Source: Geothrix sp. PMB-07 (GTDB lineage Bacteria > Acidobacteriota > Holophagae > Holophagales > Holophagaceae). From it: DNA of 64,000 nucleotides. The translations under genes were made by a program, and so were the position numbers. Location of the stretch: contig NZ_CP132333.1 of assembly GCF_030758935.1 (NCBI RefSeq), positions 1,860,992 through 1,924,991 of the forward strand, written 5' to 3'. Below are positions 1 to 8,486 of this stretch, one piece after another; the stretch's first letter is position 1, and every line of letters starts with the position of its first letter. The notes under the pieces are model-generated. The model searched no databases and was not told the DNA's origin. It worked only from the letters and a program-made list of their open reading frames with translations.

Positions 1-235
1 TGAACCGCCAAAGCTGCAGGCCGTCGACCTCTTCGCTGGTCCAGCGGCCGCCGGGATCTCCATCCTGGCCCTTGGCCAGGTCATCGTAGGTTCCCTGCAC
101 CCGCGTCAGCGGCTGGGGGCGGTAGAAGGGCGGATCCACCAGCTCATGGGCCACGGCCCGGCTCTTCCAGGCCATGAACCCAGTGACACCGAGGATGGGT
201 GCGAGGCTCAGAGAGATCCAAATTACGCGCTTCAC
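1..235 (-). CDS. Membrane-anchored or exported protein, N-terminal part only
   Basis: The gene runs off the left edge; 78 N-terminal residues are visible. A GTG start overlaps the stop of the upstream ferredoxin gene (GTGA), which implies translational coupling. The N terminus (MKRVIWISLSLAPILGVTGF) is a positively charged end plus a hydrophobic stretch, so a signal peptide or membrane anchor. The segment HELVDPPFYRPQPLTR followed by a DGLQLWRF strand is reminiscent of the start of secreted alpha/beta hydrolases, but no catalytic motif is in view and the function is left open. Confidence 0.6.
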   Translation of the reverse strand, partial: MKRVIWISLSLAPILGVTGFMAWKSRAVAHELVDPPFYRPQPLTRVQGTYDDLAKGQDGDPGGRWTSEEVDGLQLWRF

Positions 236-525
236 CAGTACCCCGTCGTGACCAGGAGTTCGTTGGTGGCAGGGCCGGTCACGCACTGACAGCCCAGACG
301 TTGGGCGGGCTCCGCGCCATTTCTTTCGAGGACTGCCAGTTCGTGCGAATCCGGCGGTGGCAGGCGCTCCAGGCCCTGGAGGATGGTCAGGACGCATTTC
401 CCGCAGGCGCCGCGTCCCGAACAGGCTGAAGCCACGGGCAAACCCACGGCCAGACACTGCGCCATGAGGGTGCCCCGTCCCGAAAGGATGTGGTCCCGTC
501 GACGGGTCCGGGCCACCACCGTCAT
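232..525 (-). CDS. 2Fe-2S ferredoxin-type protein
   Basis: A 97-residue protein that should carry a plant-type 2Fe-2S cluster and pass electrons in the cytoplasm. The cluster motif is ACSGRGACGKC (cysteine, four residues, cysteine, two residues, cysteine), with the distal cysteine in LGCQC, the usual fold order. The start is the ATG at 525, which lies immediately after the stop of the lipoprotein gene; longer in-frame starts would run back through that gene. It overlaps the next gene by GTGA, so lipoprotein, ferredoxin and the partial gene look like one leftward operon. The redox partner cannot be named. Confidence 0.8.
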   Translation of the reverse strand: MTVVARTRRRDHILSGRGTLMAQCLAVGLPVASACSGRGACGKCVLTILQGLERLPPPDSHELAVLERNGAEPAQRLGCQCVTGPATNELLVTTGYW

Positions 526-527
526 GG

Positions 528-965
528 CTACTTGTGCAGGGTCGCGGTCACGCCGGGCAGGCCTTCGGCGGTGGGCAGGGGATCCGGCTTCCCGTAGAGC
601 ACTGCATCCAGGCGCTGCGTGAGGGTCACCTGATAGATGCCCTTGTCCGCCGGCAGATCCAGCTCGCCCTGATCGGGGCTGAAGGTTTCCCGCTGACTGG
701 TGAGGAAGAACCGGTGCTTGCCCGTGCTCAGGCCCTGGACCTGAAGGCTGATGCCCCCCTTGGCTGTCTGTTGAACCGGGATGCGGGCCCCGTCCAGCGT
801 GAGTTCCACGGGCCCTCGGACGGGGCGGGTGAAGCGGAAGACCACCGAACCCGCAGGGATCGGGTGCTTGGGTGTCAGGGGTACCTTGCTGCAACCCATG
901 AACAACGCGGCGGACATCGCGGCGCCCAACAGCACCAGGGCGGATAGAACGGGGTGGAACTTCAT
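528..965 (-). CDS. Putative lipoprotein of unknown function
   Basis: A 145-residue protein starting MKFHPVLSAL, with a hydrophobic signal ending in the lipobox ALFMGC, so probably lipid-modified and envelope-anchored. The mature part is rich in beta-strand-like sequence (VVFRFTRPVRGPVELTLDG), as in small beta-sandwich domains. The start at 965 is preceded by GGAGGG; an upstream in-frame start would place the signal peptide in the interior. No family is recognised. It heads the operon with the ferredoxin gene. Confidence 0.6.
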   Translation of the reverse strand: MKFHPVLSALVLLGAAMSAALFMGCSKVPLTPKHPIPAGSVVFRFTRPVRGPVELTLDGARIPVQQTAKGGISLQVQGLSTGKHRFFLTSQRETFSPDQGELDLPADKGIYQVTLTQRLDAVLYGKPDPLPTAEGLPGVTATLHK

Positions 966-1023
966 GAACCCTCCGGGACTTCCATCATATGCGATGAAGG
1001 CCCACGAGGTCTCACCTGAGGCC

Positions 1024-1515
1024 TTATCTGCGCTGGAGGAGCACGACCGCTTGGGCCGCAAGCCCTTCGCCGCGGCCCGTGAAGCCCAGCTTCTCGGTGG
1101 TGGTGGCCTTCACGTTCAGACCTTCCGTGGCCACTCCGAGCAGGGGCGCCACCCGCTCCCGCATGCGCTGCCGGTGGGGGCCGATCTTGGGCCGTTCACC
1201 GATGAGGCACACATCCGCATTCACCACCTGCCAGCCCCGCGAGGTGAGGTCTGCCATGACCCGCTCCAGGAGCAGGGCCGAATCTGCGCCCTTGTAGGCC
1301 ACGTCGGTATCCGGGAAGTGCTGGCCGATGTCTCCGAGGCCCGCGGCTCCCAGCAGGGCATCCATGAGGGCGTGCAGCATCACGTCGGCGTCGCTGTGGC
1401 CCGCAAGACCCTGGTCATGGGGGATCTCGCAGCCCATGAGCATCAGCGGGCGGCCCTCCTCGGGCTGGGCGAAGCGATGCACATCGAAGCCTTGGCCGAT
1501 GCGGCAGCCAATCAT
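1024..1515 (-). CDS. ispF: 2-C-methyl-D-erythritol 2,4-cyclodiphosphate synthase
   Basis: IspF (163 residues, normal length) converts CDP-methylerythritol 2-phosphate to the cyclodiphosphate in the MEP isoprenoid pathway. The N-terminal metal-binding signature GQGFDVHRF (Asp and His ligands), the [19 protein letters not shown] segment and [10 protein letters not shown] are clear, as is the C-terminal [18 protein letters not shown]. Its ATG overlaps the stop of the upstream histidine kinase gene (ATGA), so the two are translationally coupled, an unusual pairing for ispF, which often follows ispD. Confidence 0.95.
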   Translation of the reverse strand: MIGCRIGQGFDVHRFAQPEEGRPLMLMGCEIPHDQGLAGHSDADVMLHALMDALLGAAGLGDIGQHFPDTDVAYKGADSALLLERVMADLTSRGWQVVNADVCLIGERPKIGPHRQRMRERVAPLLGVATEGLNVKATTTEKLGFTGRGEGLAAQAVVLLQRR

Positions 1516-3065
1516 GGGCCCTCGCTGCCCAGCACCCGGTGATTCCCCGTGGATTCATCGGAGACTTTGTAGGCGCCGGTGATGGCGTGTTCGGGCAGGG
1601 TGATGATCACTTCCGTGCCCTTGCCTTCTTCGCTGATGAATTCGAGGGTGCCGCCGTGCTCCTCCACGATCTTCTTGACGGTGGCCATGCCGAGGCCGGT
1701 GCCTTTCTTCTTTCCGTAGCTGAAGAAGGGCTCGAAGATCCGCTTCATCACTTTGCGGGGAATGCCCCGGCCGCGGTCTTTCACCCGGATTTGGACGGCG
1801 CCGGTCACCTGGCTCCAGGACACGATGACTTCGCCGGTCATGTCCGTGGTGGCATCGAGGGCGTTGGCCATGATGTTTTCCATGACGCGGGTGAAGCGTC
1901 CCGGATCGAGCTTGACCAGGCACTTGGGCCCTTCGGCGCGGAGTTGCACCCCCAGTTCTGCGGCCCGGGGAACCATGGGCTCCAGGATGGCTTCAAGGAA
2001 GACCTGCAGATCCACGGTCTCGCGGTTGGGCTCTCGCACCTTGGCGAAATCCAGCACGTCCTGGCTCAGATGGGTCAGCCGGTCCACGCATTCCAGGATC
2101 TTCTGGCTGTGATGGCGGACCTTGTGATCCTCGGTGGAGAGCTCCAGCAGGTCCGCATGGCCGCGAAGGACGAACAGGCCGTTCTTGAAGTCGTGCACGA
2201 TGGAGCTTGCCACCTGGCCCACCGTGGCCAGCACGTGGCTGCGCAGGTTCTCTTCGGAGAGGCGGGTCCGCTCGATGGCGATGGCGCAGAGGGCGACGAT
2301 GGCCTCGAAGGTCTCCCGGTCCGGCGGCTCGGTGATGGGGCGCCGACTGTCCAGATAGACCACGCCGAGCCGCTTGCCCTGAAGCAGCAGGGGCAGGCAG
2401 AGGATGGTCTTCAGCTCCAGCCGCTGGATGGACAGGTGGTTCATCAAGTGGTGTTCATCAGCCACATTGAGGATCCAGATGGGATCCCCTGTCTCGAACA
2501 CCTTGTGGACACTGGAGAGGGAGACCTGGATGCTACCTTCCAGTTCCTTGCCCAGGTTGCGCTGCACCCGGGTCAGGAGCTCGCCGTCCTCCAGCAGCAT
2601 GAGGAAGCCCCGGTCGGTCCCCGAGATGGAAAGCAGCTTGTCCAGGGACTGCTCCAGCAGGTCTTCCAGGTCCACTTCCTCGGCCAGCAGCTGGGCGGTT
2701 TCCAGGATGGCCTGGAGGTGCAGCTCGGAGCTGGTCTGATCCAGGCTGAGCAGAGTCAGGGTGTAGGCGCCGTCCGCCAGGCGCAGCGGCGTCCCCGGCT
2801 CCCAGGCCACTCGGCCCAGCTGCTGGTCTTTGTAGAAACTGCCGTGAGTGGTTTGCAGATCTTCGGCCCACCAGACGTCATCGCGCAATTCAAGGCGCAG
2901 GTGGTTGCGGCTGATCATGCTGTCGGACAGCACCACATCGCAAAGGCTCTGCCTGCCCAGGGTGACGGACCGGGTGAGGGGGACACTGCGCTCGAAGCCG
3001 TGCCTGTCTCTGATCAACAGCTGGTAGCGCTGGGCCACAGCAACTCTCGGGAAGGGGAAGGGCAT
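1512..3065 (-). CDS. FHA-GAF sensor histidine kinase
   Basis: A 517-residue soluble kinase with no membrane segment. Domain order: an FHA phosphothreonine-binding domain (about 15-100; [32 protein letters not shown]), a linker, a GAF domain (about 125-270), then a HisKA/HATPase_c core. The phospho-acceptor H box is [11 protein letters not shown]; the N box is [10 protein letters not shown]; the G1, F and G2 boxes are DRGRGIP, FEPFF and [18 protein letters not shown]. The start MPFPFPRV at 3065 lies just outside the FHA fold. It is divergent from ruvB with 79 bp between the starts. No response regulator is adjacent, so the target is unknown. Confidence 0.88.
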   Translation of the reverse strand: MPFPFPRVAVAQRYQLLIRDRHGFERSVPLTRSVTLGRQSLCDVVLSDSMISRNHLRLELRDDVWWAEDLQTTHGSFYKDQQLGRVAWEPGTPLRLADGAYTLTLLSLDQTSSELHLQAILETAQLLAEEVDLEDLLEQSLDKLLSISGTDRGFLMLLEDGELLTRVQRNLGKELEGSIQVSLSSVHKVFETGDPIWILNVADEHHLMNHLSIQRLELKTILCLPLLLQGKRLGVVYLDSRRPITEPPDRETFEAIVALCAIAIERTRLSEENLRSHVLATVGQVASSIVHDFKNGLFVLRGHADLLELSTEDHKVRHHSQKILECVDRLTHLSQDVLDFAKVREPNRETVDLQVFLEAILEPMVPRAAELGVQLRAEGPKCLVKLDPGRFTRVMENIMANALDATTDMTGEVIVSWSQVTGAVQIRVKDRGRGIPRKVMKRIFEPFFSYGKKKGTGLGMATVKKIVEEHGGTLEFISEEGKGTEVIITLPEHAITGAYKVSDESTGNHRVLGSEGP

Positions 3066-3144
3066 TTGGACGGGACTGCGTGAACCCAAGATTATCCGCC
3101 CACCGGCTGGACACAAGTGGAAGTCCCGTGAGGGAATAGGAGTC

Positions 3145-4158
3145 ATGCACCGACACCCCGATCTCGATCCCACCGATGGTTCTGAGGATCCGGCCGAATA
3201 CTCATTGCGGCCGCAGAGGCTCCAGGAATATATCGGCCAGGAGAAGGTCAAAGCTCGATTGGAAATCGCCCTCCAGGCCGCCACCCGGCGGGGAGAAGTG
3301 ATGGATCACGTGCTGCTGTTCGGCCCTCCCGGCCTCGGCAAGACCACGCTGGCCCATGTGCTGGCCAATGAAATGGGGGCGCCCTGCAAGGTGATCCAGG
3401 CTCCGGCGCTGGAGAAGAAGGGCGATCTGGCGGCCATCCTCACCAACCTGGAAGCCGGCGAATTCCTCTTCATCGACGAGATCCACCGCCTGTCCGCGCC
3501 CATCGAGGAACTGCTCTACGCGGCCATGGAGGATCGGAAACTGGACATCCTCATCGGGCAGGGGCCCAGTGCCCAGACCCTCAAGGTGGACCTGCGCCCC
3601 TTCACCCTGGTGGGCGCCACCACGCGGGCGGGGCTCATCTCCAAGCCCCTCCACGACCGCTTCGGCATGGTGCATCGCCTGGAGTTCTACACGCGGGCCG
3701 AGCTGGCCATCATCGCGAACCGTTCGGCGGACCTGCTGGGCATCCACCTGGCGAAGGAAGGCTCCGAAGCCATCGCCCGGCGCAGCCGCGGGACGCCGCG
3801 CATCTGCAATCGGCTGTTGCGGCGCTGCCGGGACTATGCCGAGGTGAAGGGCGACGGCACCATCACCGAAGCCTCCGCCGATGCCTGCCTCAAACTGCAT
3901 GAGGTGGATGACCTGGGCCTGGATGCCTTGGATCGCGAGTACCTTCAGGCGATCTGCCACAAACACCGGGGTGGTCCCGTGGGCCTGCGCACCTTGGCGG
4001 CGGCTCTGGGCGAGGATGAAGGTGCCTTGGAGGATCTGGTGGAGCCCTACCTCATGCAGGTCGGGTTCCTGGACCGCACGCCCCAAGGCCGCAAGGCCAC
4101 CGACGCGGCCTATGCCTACCTCGGCGTGAAGTCCGATCCGGGGCCGTTGTTCCGGTAG
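3145..4158 (+). CDS. ruvB: Holliday junction branch migration helicase RuvB
   Basis: RuvB (337 residues, full length) is the AAA+ motor that drives branch migration with RuvA. Visible motifs: the N-terminal LRPQRLQEYIGQEKVKARL, Walker A GPPGLGKTTLAH, Walker B FIDEIHRL, sensor-1 region GATTRAGLISKPLHDRFG and arginine-finger-like TPRICNRLLRRCRD, then the C-terminal winged helix (DREYLQAICHKHRGGPVGL). An AGGAG precedes the ATG. ruvA and ruvC are not next to it. Confidence 0.97.
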   Translation: MHRHPDLDPTDGSEDPAEYSLRPQRLQEYIGQEKVKARLEIALQAATRRGEVMDHVLLFGPPGLGKTTLAHVLANEMGAPCKVIQAPALEKKGDLAAILTNLEAGEFLFIDEIHRLSAPIEELLYAAMEDRKLDILIGQGPSAQTLKVDLRPFTLVGATTRAGLISKPLHDRFGMVHRLEFYTRAELAIIANRSADLLGIHLAKEGSEAIARRSRGTPRICNRLLRRCRDYAEVKGDGTITEASADACLKLHEVDDLGLDALDREYLQAICHKHRGGPVGLRTLAAALGEDEGALEDLVEPYLMQVGFLDRTPQGRKATDAAYAYLGVKSDPGPLFR

Positions 4159-4174
4159 GTTGCGTGAAAGCGCC

Positions 4175-4627
4175 TCAGCGCTTCAGATCCACTCGCTTGG
4201 GGTCGGAATCCGGAAGCTTCGCTGCGGGAAGGGAGCCTCCCTTCGCGGTGGTGATCGCCTCGGCCCGGTCCTTCCGGACGCAGACGCCCTGCAGGGTGCC
4301 GCCTTCATCGACCACCAGCGATCCCACTTCCACATCGCCTTCCACGTAACCCGTGCCATGGATTTCCAGGCATTCGGTGATCTTCATGGTGCCTTCGGCC
4401 CGGCCCGTGACCACCAGGTGCTTGGCGAAGATGTTCCCTTTCACCAGCCCCCCGGGGGCGATGGAGACTTCGCCGGTGGAGTGGATGGTTCCCTCGACCA
4501 CGCCTTCCACCCGGAAGCTGTGCGAATTGGAATGCACCTCTCCCTTGAAGATCACGTCCTTGCCCAGCAGGGAGTGGATGGCTGGGGCGGCATCAGGCTT
4601 GGGCTTGTTGTTGCGGAAAACGGCCAT
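4175..4627 (-). CDS. Bactofilin family cytoskeletal protein
   Basis: A 150-residue bactofilin (formerly DUF583), a nucleotide-free beta-helical filament protein that scaffolds envelope enzymes at the membrane. Typical repeats of the beta-helix are seen: SLLGKDVIFKGEVHS, FRVEGVVEGTIHS, VSIAPGGLVKGNIFAKHLVV, GRAEGTMKITECLEIHGTG. The start at 4627 has AAGGAG upstream and lies 15 bp after the M23 peptidase stop; a longer frame exists but would overlap that gene. Bactofilin-M23 peptidase pairs are a known arrangement in which the filament places a cell-wall hydrolase. Confidence 0.92.
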   Translation of the reverse strand: MAVFRNNKPKPDAAPAIHSLLGKDVIFKGEVHSNSHSFRVEGVVEGTIHSTGEVSIAPGGLVKGNIFAKHLVVTGRAEGTMKITECLEIHGTGYVEGDVEVGSLVVDEGGTLQGVCVRKDRAEAITTAKGGSLPAAKLPDSDPKRVDLKR

Positions 4628-4641
4628 GGTCACTCCTTGGG

Positions 4642-5613
4642 TCAGGACTGCCTGCCAAGGGCGCTGAGCCATTGGCGTTGGAGCCGGAGGTAGGGCTGGG
4701 GGTTGACGGTCTTTCCGTTCCGGCGGACTTCGTAGTGAAGATGGACGCCCGTGGCATTTCCGGAGCGCCCCATGGCACCCAGGATATCGCCTCGGCTGAC
4801 CTTCTGCCCCACTTTCACATCCACCCGGTTGAGGTGGGCGTAGAGGGTCTCCTGTTCTTCGGTGTGGCGCACGCGGACGCCCCAGCCGTAGCGATCCATC
4901 CAGCCGGCTTCGATCACCTCGCCATCGGCGGTGACCTGGATGGGCGTGTCGAGGACGTTGCTGATGTCGATGCCGGAGTGGTACCCGAGCAGGCCATCGC
5001 CGGATTCATTGGAGCGGGAGAAGGGGCTGACGCGAACCCCGAACCCGGAACTCAGGTACCCCGCTGTCGGGGGAATGGAAGGGGTGTGGCTCCAGGCCCA
5101 GAGCACCGGCGCCATGCGGGCCCGCACCACGGCAGCCTGCTTGGCGGTGTAATCGAGATCCTGGTGCAGTTTGGAAAGCCGTTCCTGGGTGCCCGGTGGG
5201 GGCGGGGCAGCGTTGGTCTGGCCGGGCGGCGTGGGCAGGGGAGTGCCGGTCTGGGCCTTGGGGTCCAGCAACTTCAACAGTTCGGTGTGCTGTTTGCGAA
5301 GGGTCTCCACTTCGGATTCCAGGGCCTGGGCCTGGTCGAGCGAAGAACGCAGCTGCTCCTGCTGTTCCCGGGTTTCCTGCTGGAGGCGGCCGAAGCTCAT
5401 GATCTTCTTCGTGGCCCACATGCCATAGCCCGAGCCGATCATGGCCAGGGCGCAGAACCCGGCCACCCCGCCGACCACCCACAGCATCAGGCGTCGCGTG
5501 AGGGACCAGCGGAAGGTGCGGTGGCTGAAAACGACCATAACTGTGAGCCAGCGACCGGAATCCGGACGGCTGGAGCGCAGGGCGCGGCGGCGTTCAGGCT
5601 GGGGGGTGGACAT
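4642..5613 (-). CDS. M23 family metallopeptidase, membrane-anchored
   Basis: A 323-residue cell-wall endopeptidase. A basic cytoplasmic tail is followed by one membrane segment (about 40-65, LMLWVVGGVAGFCALAMIG), a periplasmic coiled coil (about 72-120, rich in Gln/Glu/Leu), a proline-rich linker and the C-terminal M23 (lysostaphin-like) domain. Zinc-ligand motifs are present: HSGIDI and HLHYE, plus YAHL. So it is likely active, unlike the degenerate EnvC/NlpD type. It is co-transcribed with the bactofilin downstream, which probably places it. Confidence 0.92.
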   Translation of the reverse strand: MSTPQPERRRALRSSRPDSGRWLTVMVVFSHRTFRWSLTRRLMLWVVGGVAGFCALAMIGSGYGMWATKKIMSFGRLQQETREQQEQLRSSLDQAQALESEVETLRKQHTELLKLLDPKAQTGTPLPTPPGQTNAAPPPPGTQERLSKLHQDLDYTAKQAAVVRARMAPVLWAWSHTPSIPPTAGYLSSGFGVRVSPFSRSNESGDGLLGYHSGIDISNVLDTPIQVTADGEVIEAGWMDRYGWGVRVRHTEEQETLYAHLNRVDVKVGQKVSRGDILGAMGRSGNATGVHLHYEVRRNGKTVNPQPYLRLQRQWLSALGRQS

Positions 5614-5673
5614 GACCTCCCAGCATACCTGGGAACCTCGATGCAGGCGAGTCGACTTCTTACGACTAAGGGA

Positions 5674-6555
5674 CTAGAGCGGCGCCAGCAGCGTTTTCGA
5701 AAGCCAGTATTCCAAGGCATGACCCGCGAAAAAAACGAGTCCGACGAGGCTGTTCAAGGTGAAGAAAGCCTGGTCGATGCGGGAGAGATCACCGCCCCGC
5801 ACCAGCCACTGTTCCCGCCCCAGCATGGCGGCCACCAGGGCCCAGCCAGCCCAGGACCAGAGGTGCCCGCCCATCTGGAGGTTGAACACACCCCAGCAGG
5901 CCAGGGCGATCACGTGCAGGCTGCGCGAGAGCCAGAGGGATCCAGTGACGCCCAGCTTCGATGGGATGGAATGCAGGCCCCTCTCGCGGTCGAAGGCCTC
6001 GTCTTGCAGGGCGTAGAGAATGTCGAATCCCGCGGTCCAGGCCAGCACACCACCTGACAGCCACAGTGCGGGCGGTTCGATGCGGCCCGCCACGGCGATC
6101 CAGGCGCCCAGCGGCGCGCCGGAAAGCGACAGTCCGAGCACCACATGGGCCCAGGCGGTAAAGCGTTTGCAGAGCGAGTAGCCCAGGATGATGACCAGGG
6201 CCAAAGGCGAGAGGCTCCAGGTCAAGGGCCCGAGCGCACCGGCGGCGAGGCCGAAGAGGACGATGCCCGCACCCATGAGCACCACGGCACCGGCCTGGGA
6301 TACCCGGCCTGCCGGCAGGGCGCGGCTGGCCGTGCGGGGATTGGCGGCATCCACATCCACATCCACCAGCCGGTTGAAGGTCATGGCCGCCGTCCGGGCT
6401 CCGACCATGGCCGCCAGGATCCAGAGGGCCGTACGGAGGGGGGGCAGTCCCTGCGCCGCTCCCACTGCGCCCAGCAGGGCGAAGGGCAGGGCGAAGACCG
6501 TGTGCTCGAACTTGATCATGTCGAGCAATTCTCTGGATTGTTTGAAAATAGTCAT
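5674..6555 (-). CDS. ubiA: UbiA-family prenyltransferase, 5' end replaced by the integrated element
   Basis: A polytopic membrane prenyltransferase of quinone biosynthesis, about 293 residues from the start chosen. The first Asp-rich motif NRLVDVDVDAANPRT and the second, YALQDEAFDRERGLHSIP, are intact, and the entry helix MIKFEHTVFALPFAL is typical. It could be the 4-hydroxybenzoate enzyme or the related MqnP of the futalosine menaquinone route; sequence alone does not decide. The ATG at 6555 lies one base after the integrase stop (TAACATG) and has AGGAAG 9 bp upstream, inside the integrase gene. The eight residues MTIFKQSR are element-encoded; the native 40 codons are stranded at 29722-29841. 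An in-frame ATG at 6585 is possible but lies inside int. Confidence 0.9.
   Translation of the reverse strand: MTIFKQSRELLDMIKFEHTVFALPFALLGAVGAAQGLPPLRTALWILAAMVGARTAAMTFNRLVDVDVDAANPRTASRALPAGRVSQAGAVVLMGAGIVLFGLAAGALGPLTWSLSPLALVIILGYSLCKRFTAWAHVVLGLSLSGAPLGAWIAVAGRIEPPALWLSGGVLAWTAGFDILYALQDEAFDRERGLHSIPSKLGVTGSLWLSRSLHVIALACWGVFNLQMGGHLWSWAGWALVAAMLGREQWLVRGGDLSRIDQAFFTLNSLVGLVFFAGHALEYWLSKTLLAPL
6511..6531. repeat. attL, 21-bp direct repeat within ubiA
   Basis: The core contains ttgatcatgtcgagcaatt and is identical over 21 bp to 29701-29721; the next base on each side differs. On the minus strand it encodes ELLDMIK, in frame with UbiA. It lies 26 bp from the end of the integrase gene, as expected for an att site. 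Confidence 0.92.
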
Positions 6556-6556
6556 G

Positions 6557-7693
6557 TTATGAAGCTTCCTGTTTGGAGGGCGCACCCAAGGCGAACCCCA
6601 TTGCAGCTGCCACTTTAGCCTGGGCCTCAGCGGCCCTCACCTGCCGCATCTCAATGTATTTGAGGGTCGTGATGGGCTTCTCATGGCCCATCATCTGCTG
6701 GATTTCCGATAGCGGCGTCCCAGCCTCGTAGTGGGTGGTTGCGAAGGTGGCTCTCATTCGATGGGGGTGCAGCCCAGGAACCCCGATGTCATCACCTGCC
6801 TCGCGGATCGCGTTCTTGGTGAACCCGCGCGCTTTCTGCTCCTCCTTGGCATCCGGGAGGACCAGCCCATGAGTTGGACAGCCCTGGCGATTCCATTCAG
6901 CGAGGAGCAGTTGTAGCAACCAGGCTGGGATGGGAATCCGCCTGGTCTTTCGGTTTTTTGTGTCTCCAGGCAGGTACTCCTCCTGGCGCCAAGAGAGCCA
7001 CTCCCAGCGAGCTCCACCTGCCTCCGATTCACGAAGACCAAGTCCCAGCTGCATTCGGATGCCAAGGCGGATGACTGTCTTTCTCGAATGTGAATCCACT
7101 GCCGCCAGATAGGCCTGGACTTTCTCTGGCCAGACGACTGGGCGGCCGGTCTGCTGGACCTTCCTCTCCCGCGCATACCAAGGACGTGAAGAGAGATATT
7201 TCCTATCTCGGATCGCCCAGCCGTACACGGCGCTGAGCAGGCGAACCTGCCTGTTCCATCCTCCGAGGGTGTGGGGGATCTCAATGCGGTGCCCCTTGAG
7301 GGTCTTGAACCCGTTCCCGCCGAGGTAGGACGCTCGAAGCTTGTCTACTTTCTCGGTGGTGACCTCGTTCATCGGGTCCTTCGCAATTGGAGCCCAGTGG
7401 CGGTCTAGGCTTTCCAAGGCCTGATTAAGGTAGCGGTCGGAGAGGACACCTCGATTGCAAGAGGCCCACTCACGCACCACGTCGCCAACTAGGGGAGCTT
7501 GGATGGATTCAGGGAGCTTGATCCCGAGCCTCTGGAACCCCTTCTTGCGCTTCTCCTCGGCGAGGACGAATTCCGCATCCGCCCGGTTAGTGCAGCCTGT
7601 GGAGAGTTCCACTTTCTGCTTTCCCCGCTTGAAGCAGATCCACCAGTAGCGACCGACCTTAGCGAGGCCGTTCTTGTAGCGCCGTGTGCTCAA
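6557..7693 (-). CDS. int: Tyrosine-type integrase
   Basis: A 378-residue tyrosine recombinase that should integrate and excise the element. The catalytic set is present: first Arg in LGLGLRESEAGGARW, Lys near TKNRKTRRIPIP, HPHRMRATFATTHYEAG (His-x-x-Arg), MGHEKPITT and the nucleophile Tyr in LKYIEM. An N-terminal SAM-like core-binding domain precedes it (about 70-175). The start is a TTG at 7693 that overlaps the repressor stop (TTGA), so expression is coupled to the repressor. Its last codons carry the AGGAAG that serves as ribosome site for the captured ubiA. Confidence 0.95.
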   Translation of the reverse strand: MSTRRYKNGLAKVGRYWWICFKRGKQKVELSTGCTNRADAEFVLAEEKRKKGFQRLGIKLPESIQAPLVGDVVREWASCNRGVLSDRYLNQALESLDRHWAPIAKDPMNEVTTEKVDKLRASYLGGNGFKTLKGHRIEIPHTLGGWNRQVRLLSAVYGWAIRDRKYLSSRPWYARERKVQQTGRPVVWPEKVQAYLAAVDSHSRKTVIRLGIRMQLGLGLRESEAGGARWEWLSWRQEEYLPGDTKNRKTRRIPIPAWLLQLLLAEWNRQGCPTHGLVLPDAKEEQKARGFTKNAIREAGDDIGVPGLHPHRMRATFATTHYEAGTPLSEIQQMMGHEKPITTLKYIEMRQVRAAEAQAKVAAAMGFALGAPSKQEAS

Positions 7694-8364
7694 AGGACCT
7701 GGACCTTTGCGAACACTCGGCCATAGACCTCTACAAGCTCGCTATCGAAGGGGAAATTCACTGCCCCTTGTGTGATGGCATCCCAGCCGTGAGGAGTCTT
7801 TCTCCGGATGTACCACTCGCCATATGCGCGAATCGCATAGTCCTTCCATAGGACTGATTCGCTCTCGTCACCGCTTGGGGACGGCGCCACCAAAAGCAAA
7901 TCCCCCGGGAGATAGGCTGGGGCCATGGAGGCATCCTTGACCTTCAAACATCCGATCGGTTCCGGAATGTCTAGCGGACCGCAGATGGATTCGACCCAGG
8001 CTAGGGAAACAAAGTGAATGGGGCAGGTGGAGTCTTCTCGAAGTAGAGGTGAAACGGGCTGCCAGTCTTCATCCATCAGAGGGTTACGTTGCGCTCGTCG
8101 GATTGAAGCCATCACCCTTGCAGATTCGGTTGGTGCTGTTCCTTTCCCCGACAAAAGCCAGACGAGGTCGCACCCAGTCGCCCGAGAGAGCCGAGCCAGC
8201 TTGGGGCGGGTCGGGGTATAGACCCCTGAGATGTATCGCTGAATAGTGCGAGGCGTCCAGCCTGTGGCAGAAGCAAGTTCGGGTGTTCCACCGGCCAAGT
8301 TCGCCAGGAGACGAATTCGCTCGCCGAGTTCAGAGCTGTGTGAGGGGGGCAAATCGGTGGTCAT
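7690..8364 (-). CDS. CI-like repressor with S24-type C-terminal domain
   Basis: A 224-residue regulator. An N-terminal helix-turn-helix (about 12-72; GGTPELASATGWTPRTIQRYISG) is followed by a C-terminal LexA/S24-like domain with VKDASMAPAYLPGDLLLVAPS, matching the family's Ser-Met-x-Pro catalytic strand, and EWYIRRKT near the position of the catalytic Lys strand. It probably represses the divergent small gene at 8487 and controls its own operon (repressor-integrase-ubiA). Whether it self-cleaves cannot be judged. Confidence 0.85.
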   Translation of the reverse strand: MTTDLPPSHSSELGERIRLLANLAGGTPELASATGWTPRTIQRYISGVYTPTRPKLARLSRATGCDLVWLLSGKGTAPTESARVMASIRRAQRNPLMDEDWQPVSPLLREDSTCPIHFVSLAWVESICGPLDIPEPIGCLKVKDASMAPAYLPGDLLLVAPSPSGDESESVLWKDYAIRAYGEWYIRRKTPHGWDAITQGAVNFPFDSELVEVYGRVFAKVQVL

Positions 8365-8415
8365 GCATTGATTTGTATCACTCTAAACAAAACTCCACAA
8401 ATCGAAAAAGGGGGC

Positions 8416-8456
8416 TTGACTGCGACGGAATGGCGACGCAATATTCAAATTGTCGC
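8416..8456. promoter_or_regulatory. Candidate operator between repressor and excisionase-like gene
   Basis: Between the divergent starts are TTGACT (8416-8421), two direct units GCGACGGAAT (8422-8431) and GCGACGCAAT (8433-8442) 11 bp apart, and an inverted TTGTCGC (8450-8456). Spacing of one helical turn fits a repressor operator. No strong -10 box is found at 17 bp for the rightward promoter. Confidence 0.45.
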
Positions 8457-8486
8457 GAAAAAGTCATGAAGCGATTAGGGGGGGAC

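Noticed and set aside
1539-3083. 514-codon open frame opposite the histidine kinase
   Set aside because: Shadow frame; the kinase motifs on the minus strand are complete.
6511-6531. tRNA gene as integration site
   Set aside because: The repeat is in the coding frame of UbiA at both ends; no tRNA cloverleaf is seen near either end or elsewhere in the window.
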